Shown here in pieces: positions 1 through 8,400 of a DNA stretch of 64,000 nt (its first letter is position 1; the number at the start of each line of letters is the position of its first letter). Source of the stretch: Methanobacteriota archaeon (GTDB lineage Archaea > Thermoplasmatota > Poseidoniia > Poseidoniales > Thalassarchaeaceae); assembly GCA_016845365.1 (NCBI GenBank), contig JAERST010000015.1:1-64000 (forward strand), written 5' to 3'. The notes beneath the pieces are model-generated. The model worked only from the letters and a program-made list of their open reading frames with translations, searched no databases and was not told the origin of the DNA. A program made the translations under genes and the position numbers.

Positions 1-3000
1 ATCAGACCATCCATCATTATCATCATCGTCATCGAGGAAATCGCACCAATCTAGACCATCTGTATTGATGGGATAATCGCTTGGATCTGATGCGTTTGAA
101 TTGCAACGATTCTCTTCATAATCAGAATAACCATCACCATCTGAATCTACACCCTCGTGACCGTGCAGGTGAAGAGACCAACCGCGCAGAATTCCGTCGG
201 CTAAATTGAGCGAACTATTGTCTCGAATCTTGATTGTCCATTTGCCAACATCTTCCTCCAAATCTTGATACTGGAAAAGAGCATTCTCACCCCAATTATG
301 GACCGTTGTAAATGTCCAATTGAGCGACCCATTCGCATGAGAAGGACGGTCAGGAGGATTGTAGAGTTTACTCAGAATGGATTCCGTTCCGAATGGAGAG
401 ATTAGACGAATCTCCAAATCACCTCGGCGTTGATGATCAATATCCAAGTGAACCTCGGCCGACTCCATGAAGAAGGCATGTTTGTGAGGTTGAACATCAG
501 TTTGGTCTAATTCGACGATTATTTCTGTCCAATTAGCATCATTTCCAGGAATCGTTTGAGAAAGGCCGTATTGACCCGCACTCATATTGCTCTCATCTGG
601 AAGTCCTGTCCAATTTAGCGCCTTGTAGACTGCATGACCAGCATCGACTACTCCGAATCCATAATCATGCGATACTTTCATTCCTGCTCCATTGAATGCC
701 CAAGACTCATTAGTTGGGTCATTCTTTTTCGCAGTGATTGCCAGTAGATGTTGCACATCTCTCCAAGTCAAATTGGAATTGGCTTCTAACATTAAAGCGA
801 CTACACCTGCGACTTGAGGTGCTGCGAATGACGTGCCACTCTCGCATGTGTAAAATTCACCTAATATTACCGTAATTGCCTTATGACAATTTACGGCTGA
901 ACGATCAATTCCACCATAAGCTACAACAAATATATTGCTTCCAAACTCTGAGTACGGAGTATCAGATCCATTGTTATCAATTGCTCCAACAGTAATTGAA
1001 TATCGACTTACCGCGATTTCATTATAATTTGCCGAATCACTTTTCTCAGCATTATTTCCAGCAGTTGTGACTATTATTGAACCTAGTGAATTTCTACCTC
1101 TGTATGAAATATTTTCCAGCATCGAGGTCGTATTAGAATAATCTCTGAATGAAAATGGACTGCGAGCGTTCAGATAAATATCGGTTGCATTCATTCGATC
1201 ACTGATGTATTGTGAGGTTAATTGATCACCCCATACACGAAATACATCATATATTGACCCAGGTGATACTCCAACAATACCCTGCGAATTGTTCGCTTCA
1301 GCCATCATTATTGACAGTACATTTGTACCATGAGTTGCGTCAGTATTCGAGGCCCAACCAGGAGGTATAGATAAGGTCACATTTTGATCGTTTTCAATGT
1401 AGTCCCATGTGTAATTGACTCCCCATAAATCTCGATGTCGAAAATCAAATCCAACATCTGAATATGCAATCTTAACACCAGCGCCGTCATAATAACCCCA
1501 AATTGATGTTAAATTCAGGTCTTCGCCCACTGTGCCGGAATTTTTCAGTCTAGAATGAGGAGCAGTCATAGCTGAACCATTATTCAGCAAGTACCACTGA
1601 GACGGGAATTGTGGATCCGAAAAATTTGAATCAAAATCTGAATCGAGCACAAAATTCCTTGCGACACCCTCCCAATAACTTTGTTTTGAAGCCACTAAAC
1701 TTGTAGGCAAGATTGACCTTACCAAGTCTGAGTTTAACAAATGGATTGCTAGAGGTTTAAAGAAATGTGGATTTTCAACGTTTAGAGTAAACTCAAATGG
1801 ATGTATGATATCAATCGAAGAATTTTGACTAATCGACATGTTCAGAAAAATATTATTTGAATCTAGTGTAGTACAGGTTGAAAAATATGAATTAAACAAA
1901 CTGGGCGGTACTGAACTTGTAAGATGCCACTCGCCTTTCAATGGTGTAAAATTCGTGTTTTGAAATAAAATTTCACTCTGCTGAATTAAGTTCCGTAGCC
2001 ATTCTGAGGAACCCCAATTAGAGTAGTAAGTCGAGAAATATTCAGGTTGCAATGTTAATGAGGACATCTCACTCAATTCTTCACAAAAATCATTCAGAGA
2101 TGCAGAATTATTCCCGGCGCACTCGAAAAAAAGATGTTCGCGATTATTTGGTTTTGAAAGATAATCTTTTGAATCGTAGCCACATCGTATCTCGACAATG
2201 TCAAGATAACCATCACCATCATCGTCTAAATCGAAGATATCGCATGTATAATCCATATCCAAGTCGACGAGCCCACAATCTCGCCGTTCCAAAGTACTTG
2301 ATTGATTATTGAGTATTTTCTCGATTTGCAAGAGGATGTTCCTATCGCTTTGATTAAGAGATAATGCAAGAAGTTGATTGTTCCATATATCAAGTGAGAA
2401 ATATCCAGTTGGAATGTTCCCTTCAACGCCAAGCGATATATTCCCAGACCTTAAAATATCTAAATCATCCCAGTGGTAACTGTATAATTCTGGTAAAACA
2501 TCATTCAGGAAGTAAATAGTGCTATTTTCCTTAATCGAATGATATTCCAAATACCACCTAGACTGATTGTGAGAATATTCACTAGGATGTGGGGGTATGC
2601 CTATTGTAGAGAATAAACCAAAAAATTCTGATATTTCAGAAATAAGTTGTTTTCCATCGCAGACAACTGAAATGTTCGAAGTTAGAGGGATTGAATTCGG
2701 ATTGATTAAAGAAGAACCACATTCTAATTCATAATAATTTTCGAATCCATCGCCATCCACATCACCATCTAGCGTATCACATGTTCCATCTTTGTCTACA
2801 TCCTGCGGAAAAACAGAAACATCGAGCCATGGAACTGGCTGAATTGTGTAAACGTCAGATATACAGAGGCGTTCATAATAGTCAGACCAACCGTCATTAT
2901 CAGAATCCATTAGATCGATCCCGAGTGAATTCAAATCAGTATAATTGAATTCTATTAAATCATCATTTGGCCATGGCCATTCACAGAGATAATCATCAAA

Positions 3001-3231
3001 GTTCACCACATCTGGCATTGAATAATTGTCTAGTGGATTAGAGCCACAGAGGACCTCAACTTCATCCGACCAACCATCTCCATCCGAATCAACATAATTC
3101 GCCTCGATTGGATTATCATCATCTTGAGGAGGATTTTCAACGATATTTTTCAGAAAATCAATTTGTTGATATGCTGGAAAGGCAGTAACTAGTAATAAAA
3201 CTGAAACTAATAAAAATGGTGTTGCTACCAT
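1..3231 (-). CDS. Secreted subtilisin-like protease with P-domain (C-terminus beyond window)
   Basis: An open minus-strand frame runs off the window edge, giving about 1077 residues. Counting from the ATG at 3231, it has a hydrophobic N-terminal segment, calcium-binding-type DSDGDGWSD repeats near residues 45-110, 160-175 and 265-280, and an S8 catalytic domain at about 575-840. The catalytic set is visible: Asp592 (AYSDVGFD), His634 (THGTNVLS), oxyanion Asn726 (TAGNN) and Ser801 (SGTSFAAP). A proprotein-convertase P-domain follows at about 890-1012, then more DxDGDG repeats. It is probably exported and cleaves extracellular protein. In-frame upstream TTG (3261) and GTG (3273) codons would add a basic HSKRKR stretch before the hydrophobic core, which suits a signal peptide better, so the start is uncertain. 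The gene is clearly more AT-rich than its neighbours. Confidence 0.85.
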   Translation of the reverse strand, partial: MVATPFLLVSVLLLVTAFPAYQQIDFLKNIVENPPQDDDNPIEANYVDSDGDGWSDEVEVLCGSNPLDNYSMPDVVNFDDYLCEWPWPNDDLIEFNYTDLNSLGIDLMDSDNDGWSDYYERLCISDVYTIQPVPWLDVSVFPQDVDKDGTCDTLDGDVDGDGFENYYELECGSSLINPNSIPLTSNISVVCDGKQLISEISEFFGLFSTIGIPPHPSEYSHNQSRWYLEYHSIKENSTIYFLNDVLPELYSYHWDDLDILRSGNISLGVEGNIPTGYFSLDIWNNQLLALSLNQSDRNILLQIEKILNNQSSTLERRDCGLVDLDMDYTCDIFDLDDDGDGYLDIVEIRCGYDSKDYLSKPNNREHLFFECAGNNSASLNDFCEELSEMSSLTLQPEYFSTYYSNWGSSEWLRNLIQQSEILFQNTNFTPLKGEWHLTSSVPPSLFNSYFSTCTTLDSNNIFLNMSISQNSSIDIIHPFEFTLNVENPHFFKPLAIHLLNSDLVRSILPTSLVASKQSYWEGVARNFVLDSDFDSNFSDPQFPSQWYLLNNGSAMTAPHSRLKNSGTVGEDLNLTSIWGYYDGAGVKIAYSDVGFDFRHRDLWGVNYTWDYIENDQNVTLSIPPGWASNTDATHGTNVLSIMMAEANNSQGIVGVSPGSIYDVFRVWGDQLTSQYISDRMNATDIYLNARSPFSFRDYSNTTSMLENISYRGRNSLGSIIVTTAGNNAEKSDSANYNEIAVSRYSITVGAIDNNGSDTPYSEFGSNIFVVAYGGIDRSAVNCHKAITVILGEFYTCESGTSFAAPQVAGVVALMLEANSNLTWRDVQHLLAITAKKNDPTNESWAFNGAGMKVSHDYGFGVVDAGHAVYKALNWTGLPDESNMSAGQYGLSQTIPGNDANWTEIIVELDQTDVQPHKHAFFMESAEVHLDIDHQRRGDLEIRLISPFGTESILSKLYNPPDRPSHANGSLNWTFTTVHNWGENALFQYQDLEEDVGKWTIKIRDNSSLNLADGILRGWSLHLHGHEGVDSDGDGYSDYEENRCNSNASDPSDYPINTDGLDWCDFLDDDDDNDGWSD

Positions 3232-3393
3232 TCGTTTACGTTTTGAGTGACCGGATTGCAACCTCTCTCGCACTCCTTAGTTTGGCAAATGAGATATTTG
3301 CAAAGTAGAAAAGAATTTTCCCGAATCGTAAAATGTATTCGGTAAATATGACTATCTTGGATTTTATTGGTCGGAATGACTGAAAGAGATGCA

Positions 3394-3408
3394 CGCCCGC
3401 AAAGCGGG
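3394..3408. other. Perfect hairpin just upstream of fabH start
   Basis: GCCCGC and GCGGGC form a perfect 6-bp stem around an AAA loop. The hairpin ends 7 bases before the fabH ATG at 3416, so it probably lies in the leader or promoter-proximal region. The function is not known. It is one of many short-loop hairpins in the spacers of this window. Confidence 0.6.
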
Positions 3409-3415
3409 CGAGAAC

Positions 3416-4396
3416 ATGACGTCAGTAGGCATCATTGGACTGGGCGCGTACGTGCCGCCGCATGAGATGAGCAATGAGGACTGGGCGGAGATCGTCGAGA
3501 CCAGCGATGAGTGGATAACCACGAAAACCGGCATGAAAAAGCGGCGAATCGCAGACGCTGACACGCACACATCAGACCTCGCGGTGGAGGCTTGCAAACG
3601 CGCACTGGACGACGCTGGACTCACCCCCGCGGACATCGACCTGCTGATTCTCGCTACCTCCTCACCGGACGTGCCACTCTCCTCGACTGCAGGCATTATC
3701 CAGCACAAATTAGGCTGCGTTGATTGCGGCGCATTCGACATCAATGCCGTCTGCGCCGGCTGGGTCCATGCATTAGATGTGGGCGCTCGCTACGTTGGCA
3801 CCCCCGGCTACGACAAGGTGCTGGTGGTCGGCTCGGAAATCTACTCTCGAATACTCAATTGGCAGGACCGAACGACGTGCGTTTTGTTTGGTGACGGAGC
3901 AGGTGCTGCGGTGCTTGGCGAAGTTGAGGACGGCAAGGGCGTTCTCGGTTCTTGGCTGATGAGTGATGGCGGCGGGGCTGGAGTAATCGAGATTCCCGCC
4001 GGTGGTGTTCGCGTGCCTATCCCGAGTGAGGGCTTCAGCGAGGGCATGCAATACTTCCACATGGATGGGCGCGCGGTCTGGGATTTCGCTATCGAGGCAT
4101 TTCCACAGGCTGTTCACGGTGCTTTGGCTCGGGTTGGCAAGACGCTCGATGAGGTCGATTTTGTGATTCCTCATCAAGCGAATATCAACATCATCAAGAC
4201 TGGAATGGAAAAGTTGGGATTGCCGATGTCGAAGACTTTCACAAATCTACACAAGTACGGCAATACTGCTGGTGCGAGTGTGCCGATTGCTATGCGCGAG
4301 GCATTCGATGAAGGCCTGATTTCCGAAGGCGATCTCGTAGTAACGGCTGCCTTCGGTGGCGGCCTAGCGTGGGGAGCGAACGTCATACAGTTCTAA
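3416..4396 (+). CDS. fabH: 3-oxoacyl-ACP synthase III (KAS III / FabH family)
   Basis: The 326-residue product has the usual length and full signature of the KAS III thiolase-fold family, which condenses a starter acyl-CoA with malonyl-ACP. The catalytic triad is visible: Cys113 (AVCAGW), His253 (PHQAN) and Asn283 (YGNTAGAS). The N-terminal SDEWITTKTGMKKR and the FGDGAGAAVLG motif are also typical. ATG 3416 is chosen because the reading frame from 3389 passes through a hairpin and adds residues not seen in the family. No acyl carrier protein or other fatty-acid gene is adjacent, so the substrate is open. The HMG-CoA synthase alternative fits less well than FabH. The last codons are repeated downstream (see the repeat at 4376). 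Confidence 0.88.
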   Translation: MTSVGIIGLGAYVPPHEMSNEDWAEIVETSDEWITTKTGMKKRRIADADTHTSDLAVEACKRALDDAGLTPADIDLLILATSSPDVPLSSTAGIIQHKLGCVDCGAFDINAVCAGWVHALDVGARYVGTPGYDKVLVVGSEIYSRILNWQDRTTCVLFGDGAGAAVLGEVEDGKGVLGSWLMSDGGGAGVIEIPAGGVRVPIPSEGFSEGMQYFHMDGRAVWDFAIEAFPQAVHGALARVGKTLDEVDFVIPHQANINIIKTGMEKLGLPMSKTFTNLHKYGNTAGASVPIAMREAFDEGLISEGDLVVTAAFGGGLAWGANVIQF

Positions 4397-4538
4397 CCGA
4401 CCAACGTCACCCTTCGTACAACCACAGAGGCTTCACCACGAAATTACTCAGTGTATGAGTGAACGCCGCGCTCGCGCGGCGAACGTCATACAATTCTGAC
4501 ATCGCCGCGCAAGCGCGGCGAACGTAATCCAATTTTAG
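4376..4538 (+). repeat. Three copies of the fabH 3' end including the stop codon
   Basis: The terminal fabH codons for ANVIQF plus stop occur at 4376-4396 (stop TAA), 4479-4499 (stop TGA) and 4518-4538 (stop TAG). All differences between copies in the six codons are synonymous. The second and third copies belong to a 39-base tandem unit. Each of these begins with a GC palindrome (4464-4481 and 4503-4520) and reads in the same frame. The second copy closes a 14-codon micro-frame that starts at ATG 4455. The third copy overlaps the reverse-strand stop codon of sodX. Confidence 0.8.
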
Positions 4539-4828
4539 TCGCGAAGAACGGCGAGAATTTTCTCCGCTTCGACCTCGCCGAAATTATGGCTATCTTCACT
4601 AGCGGTCGGATCAGGATTATCCCCAACGACAAAGATTCGCCCAGAATCAATCGACTGAATCCGCTTGATTATTCGCAGGTCGGACCTGAAAGGATGCTCG
4701 AGCAGGACGACCTGCCCAACTTCCAGTGAATTTGCCTCGACCCTCTCAAACCTCACAGTGCTACCCGCAGTGAGGGTCGGCCACATAGAGTCGCCTTTCA
4801 CGACGACATTCACGAAGCGCGAATCCAT
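4535..4828 (-). CDS. sodX: Nickel-type superoxide dismutase maturation protease (S26 family)
   Basis: A 97-residue S26 signal-peptidase-like protein. It has the nucleophile motif GDSMWPTL (Ser14) and a plausible general base Lys in the DLRIIKRI segment, followed by the GDNPDPTASEDS region that is conserved in the family. No clear N-terminal membrane anchor is seen, which agrees with the small soluble SodX type. It overlaps the end of sodN by 19 bases in another frame, so the two are translationally linked. The inferred role is removal of the SodN propeptide to expose the nickel-binding histidine. Confidence 0.85.
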   Translation of the reverse strand: MDSRFVNVVVKGDSMWPTLTAGSTVRFERVEANSLEVGQVVLLEHPFRSDLRIIKRIQSIDSGRIFVVGDNPDPTASEDSHNFGEVEAEKILAVLRD

Positions 4829-5265
4829 GGGACGTCACGGCCCTTGGCTGCCCAGAAGACATTGTGGATATTTTCGACCGCATCCATCAATTCCTGAGCG
4901 TGTTGCTCGGAGACCTCGACTTTGCAGGCGGAGCAGAGCTTTGCGGCTTGCCAGAACGTGTTGTGAAGGTCAGGGATAGATTCGAGGTGCTGCGGCTTGA
5001 AAAAGTCCGTCCAGAGAACCAAAAGTTCGTCCTTACACTTCTGTGCTTCCTCTTCCTTGATCGCTGCGTAACGACTCATCGTGTTGATGTAAGCCGCGGA
5101 GCCACAATCTGCGTCGCTCTCGCTTAGTGCTACCATTTTCTTGGTCATCGATTGAACGGCTTCCGCTGCAACTCGAGCGCTGGCTGGGTCATAGACTCCA
5201 CATGGTCCATCACAGTGGGCGCTCGCCTCTATTGTTGGAATGAATTGATTCTCGTTGTCTGTCAT
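4810..5265 (-). CDS. sodN: Nickel superoxide dismutase
   Basis: The product (151 residues) carries the nickel-hook motif HCDGPCGVYD, which is diagnostic of Ni-SOD. His17, Cys18 and Cys22 would become His1, Cys2 and Cys6 once a 16-residue leader is removed. The rest is helical and matches the usual four-helix subunit in length. The enzyme disproportionates superoxide in the cytoplasm. ATG 5265 is preferred over GTG 5274 because GGTGAG lies just ahead of it as a ribosome binding site. The next gene, sodX, is its maturation protease. Ni-SOD is best known from Streptomyces and marine cyanobacteria, so an archaeal copy suggests transfer. Confidence 0.93.
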   Translation of the reverse strand: MTDNENQFIPTIEASAHCDGPCGVYDPASARVAAEAVQSMTKKMVALSESDADCGSAAYINTMSRYAAIKEEEAQKCKDELLVLWTDFFKPQHLESIPDLHNTFWQAAKLCSACKVEVSEQHAQELMDAVENIHNVFWAAKGRDVPWIRAS

Positions 5266-5438
5266 TTCTCTCACCGGTGGGCACTCGCATTGGGTATCGG
5301 ATTATCAATGCGCCGAGGCATCAGGCACTGGCTCGGGTCTCCGGAGGATAACCAATAACGGGAAACCCACGTCGTTCGTCGTCAAACCGACGAGACTTCA
5401 CCGGCGGTTATTATTCAGCAGAATTGAGGGAGGCCGGC

Positions 5439-5471
5439 GAGCAGTAGTCCGCCGCGGGCAGACTACTGCTC
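5439..5471 (-). terminator. Inverted repeat overlapping the stop codon of the large surface protein
   Basis: GAGCAGTAGTC (5439-5449) and its exact complement at 5461-5471 form an 11-bp perfect stem with an 11-base GC-rich loop. One arm contains the TAG stop of the gene ending at 5463. It could end transcription or protect the 3' end of the mRNA. No U-tract follows, so the terminator label is tentative. Confidence 0.45.
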
Positions 5472-8400
5472 GAACGGCTCCCAACCGCCAGTCAGGACAT
5501 TGTGCTTGAGTAGGGTTCCATCTGGATTCTGCACCCAGACATCTCCTGCTTCGTCGCGCCAAACCTTCTGGCCGTGTTCATTGATTTGAGCATCGGCCGG
5601 CGCCTCGATACGAGGCTTGGGCGGAGGCGCCGTCTCGAGAAGTGAACCTAGGTCGAGCTCGCCAACTTCGCTGGCTGGCTCGGCTTCTGCCTCAGGCTCG
5701 AACTGGTCTGCTTCCTCTGACTCGAACGAATCGAGCACTTCCTCTTGGGCCTCAGCCTCGTGAGTTAGGTCGAATCCTACTGACTCGGCCGCTGGCTCGT
5801 CATCATCTTCCTCAGCGGCCGATTGTTGAGCCGTCTCCAGGTCATACATCGCTACTGGTGGCGTGAATTCCGGCTCTGCTTCCGCTTCGGGTTCAGGAGC
5901 CGGCTCATTATCCTCGAGCATATCATCGGCGGAGATTCGAACTTCCACACCGCCGATTTCGACAACTTCGTGCGTGCTATCATCTGCCTCTGGCTTCTCC
6001 TCGCGGCCCATTCCCATGCGCACGCTGAAGCCGATTACTCCGAGGATGACCAGGCCGATTAACAGGTGAATAACGGCCTGACCATAACTCTGGTAGAATT
6101 TGATCGTCGGGAACTTGTCGGAATTGTCTCCGACCCCGTCCCCGTCGGTATCGACCCACTCGGTCGGGTCCTTGGGGAATTTGTCGATGCTGTCGTTGTA
6201 GCCGTCATTATCGTAGTCAGCGACCAGTGGGTCGAGTCCCATCTGCTGCTCTTCAAGGTCAGGAATTCCGTCGCCGTCATCGTCGGTATCAGCGTTATTT
6301 CCGATTCCGTCGCCGTCCGTATCAAGCCACTCTGAGGGGTCGTACGGAAGCACGTCCTCGGTGTCGGGGTATCCGTCGTTATCGTCGTCGAGGTCTTCTT
6401 CGATATCGTGGCAACCGTCTTCGTCCCAATCGTTCGCCTTGGTGCTGGTCCAGTTCATTAGGCCGAAATCACACAGGTCGTAACCATCGTCGATACCGTC
6501 GCCGTCATCGTCTCTGTCGAGGAAGTCTGGGGTTCGGTCGCCGTCGGTATCGGTGTGACAATCGTTGACATCCTTGGTCGCTTCCACCATCGTCATCTGT
6601 CCGTTCGGGCATGGTAGGGCTTCGGTGGCTCCTTCGGTGTCGATATAGTGGTCGAGCGGGGCGGGGATTTGGTTGGTCGCCATGTCGGTGTTGACGTAAT
6701 ATCCGAGGTCTGCGGATTTGCACTCGGTCTGCCCGCGCAGGTTCTGATAAGTTCCCTCTTCGCATGGAATCTGGGCAGACGAGGCGGGGTCGGGTACGTG
6801 GTATCCGGGGTCTGCGTCCGAACAGGCTGAGGCGCTGACCGAGCCCGTGTCTGGGTTGTAGCTTCCTGCTTCACAAGCGATTTGTGCTATTGCAGCCATC
6901 GTGTCGACATAGTGTCCAGCGTCGGCTACGAGGCAATTTGACCAGCCGGTATTCGGTTGGTAATTGCCGTATTCGCATTGTTCTTGCGCGGCTGAGCCGG
7001 TATTAGCGACGAACCATCCGGCGCTGGCTTGGATACAGTCTGAGGCTGAGGTTGAGCCGCTCGCTGGATTGTAAGTTCCTGCAAGGCAGGCTTCCTGCGC
7101 TGATGCGAAGTGCGAATCGACGTAATGTCCGGGGTCTGCTATGTGGCACTCTGTGCCTCCACGCTCGCCTTGATACGAGCCCATCGAGCAGCCGATTTGT
7201 CCTGTTGCGCCTTCGCTTGGAACATGGTATCCGAAGTCAGCGTCGATGCAGTCGGATTGGCCCGGCGCTGGTTGGTAAGTTCCTTCCGGGCAGAGAAGTT
7301 GCTCGGCTGAACCTGCGTCGGCCACGTAATTTCCAGCTTCTGCGGCGACGCAGTCGTCTGGGTCGATAGAGCCGCTATTTGGATTGTAAGAGCCGGCCGC
7401 GCATGGAGTCTGCATGGTCGCGGCCGCCTCATCGACGTAGTGTCCTGGGTCGGCGGTTTGGCAGTCTGTTGCGCCTTGGGAGGCTTGCCAGGTTCCGATT
7501 GTGCAAGGGATTTGCGCGTCTGCTGCGATGTCCGGTACGTAATGGCCGGGTGCTGCTGCATCGCAAGCGATCTGTCCTTGGTTCGCTGAGTAGGTTCCTG
7601 CCGCGCACGCGTTCTGTGAGACCGAACCGGAAAGCGCGACATAATGACCAGTATCTGCTAGCATGCAATCGCTAGCTTCGTCGGCGCCGGTGTCTGGATT
7701 GTATGACCCTGCTGCGCATGGAATCTGAGCCGTCGCCGCTTGGGTGTCGACATAATGTCCGGCATCAGCCGTGAGGCATTCGGATTGTCCCATCAACGGC
7801 TGATAAGTGCCCGGCAGGCACGGGTCTTGGGTCGTGGCTGCCGTGCTATTGACGTAATAGCCGGCCGAGGCTGAATCACATTTGTCTTGGCCGGCTGCAG
7901 GTTGGTAAGTTCCGACCGCGCACTCGAGTTGCGCGGTCGCTGCAAGGCCCGGCACGTAATGTCCGGGGTCAGCGTTCAGGCATGACCACTGACCCGAGTA
8001 GGGCTGGTAAGTACCGACTAGACACTGAGATTGAGCCGTCTGTCCTTGTGTCGCGACGTAATAACCGGGGTCGGCATCGATACACGATGTCGCACCGGTA
8101 CTAGGCTGGTAAGTGCCAATATCACAGATTGTCATATTGGCCTGTCCAGGGGTTGGAACGTAGTATCCGGGACTGGCCGCGTAGCAGCCGGTTTGCGCCG
8201 CTGAAGGCTGGTAGGTTCCTGCGGCGCATGGTTGCTGGAAGGAAGAGCCGGTGACATTCACGTAGTATCCGGGTGAAGCTGCCGTTTGAGAGGCGGCACC
8301 GGAGGTTGGAACGTAATATCCAGTTGAAGCGATGATACAACTGGTCTGGCCTGTATTCGGCTGGTAATATCCGGGAGAACAGGCTGTTTGACCGGTCGCT

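Noticed and set aside
3364-4386. Several minus-strand frames of 70-134 codons opposite fabH
   Set aside because: They are shadows of a well-conserved gene with complete catalytic residues on the plus strand.
3416-4396. HMG-CoA synthase as the identity of the KAS III gene
   Set aside because: Archaeal HMG-CoA synthases differ in length and active-site context. The SDEWI..RTG, PHQAN and YGNTAGAS segments match FabH.
4455-4499. 14-codon micro-frame ending in the second copy of the fabH C-terminus
   Set aside because: Too short to call as a gene. It is better explained as part of the repeated 3' end, so it is reported within the repeat.
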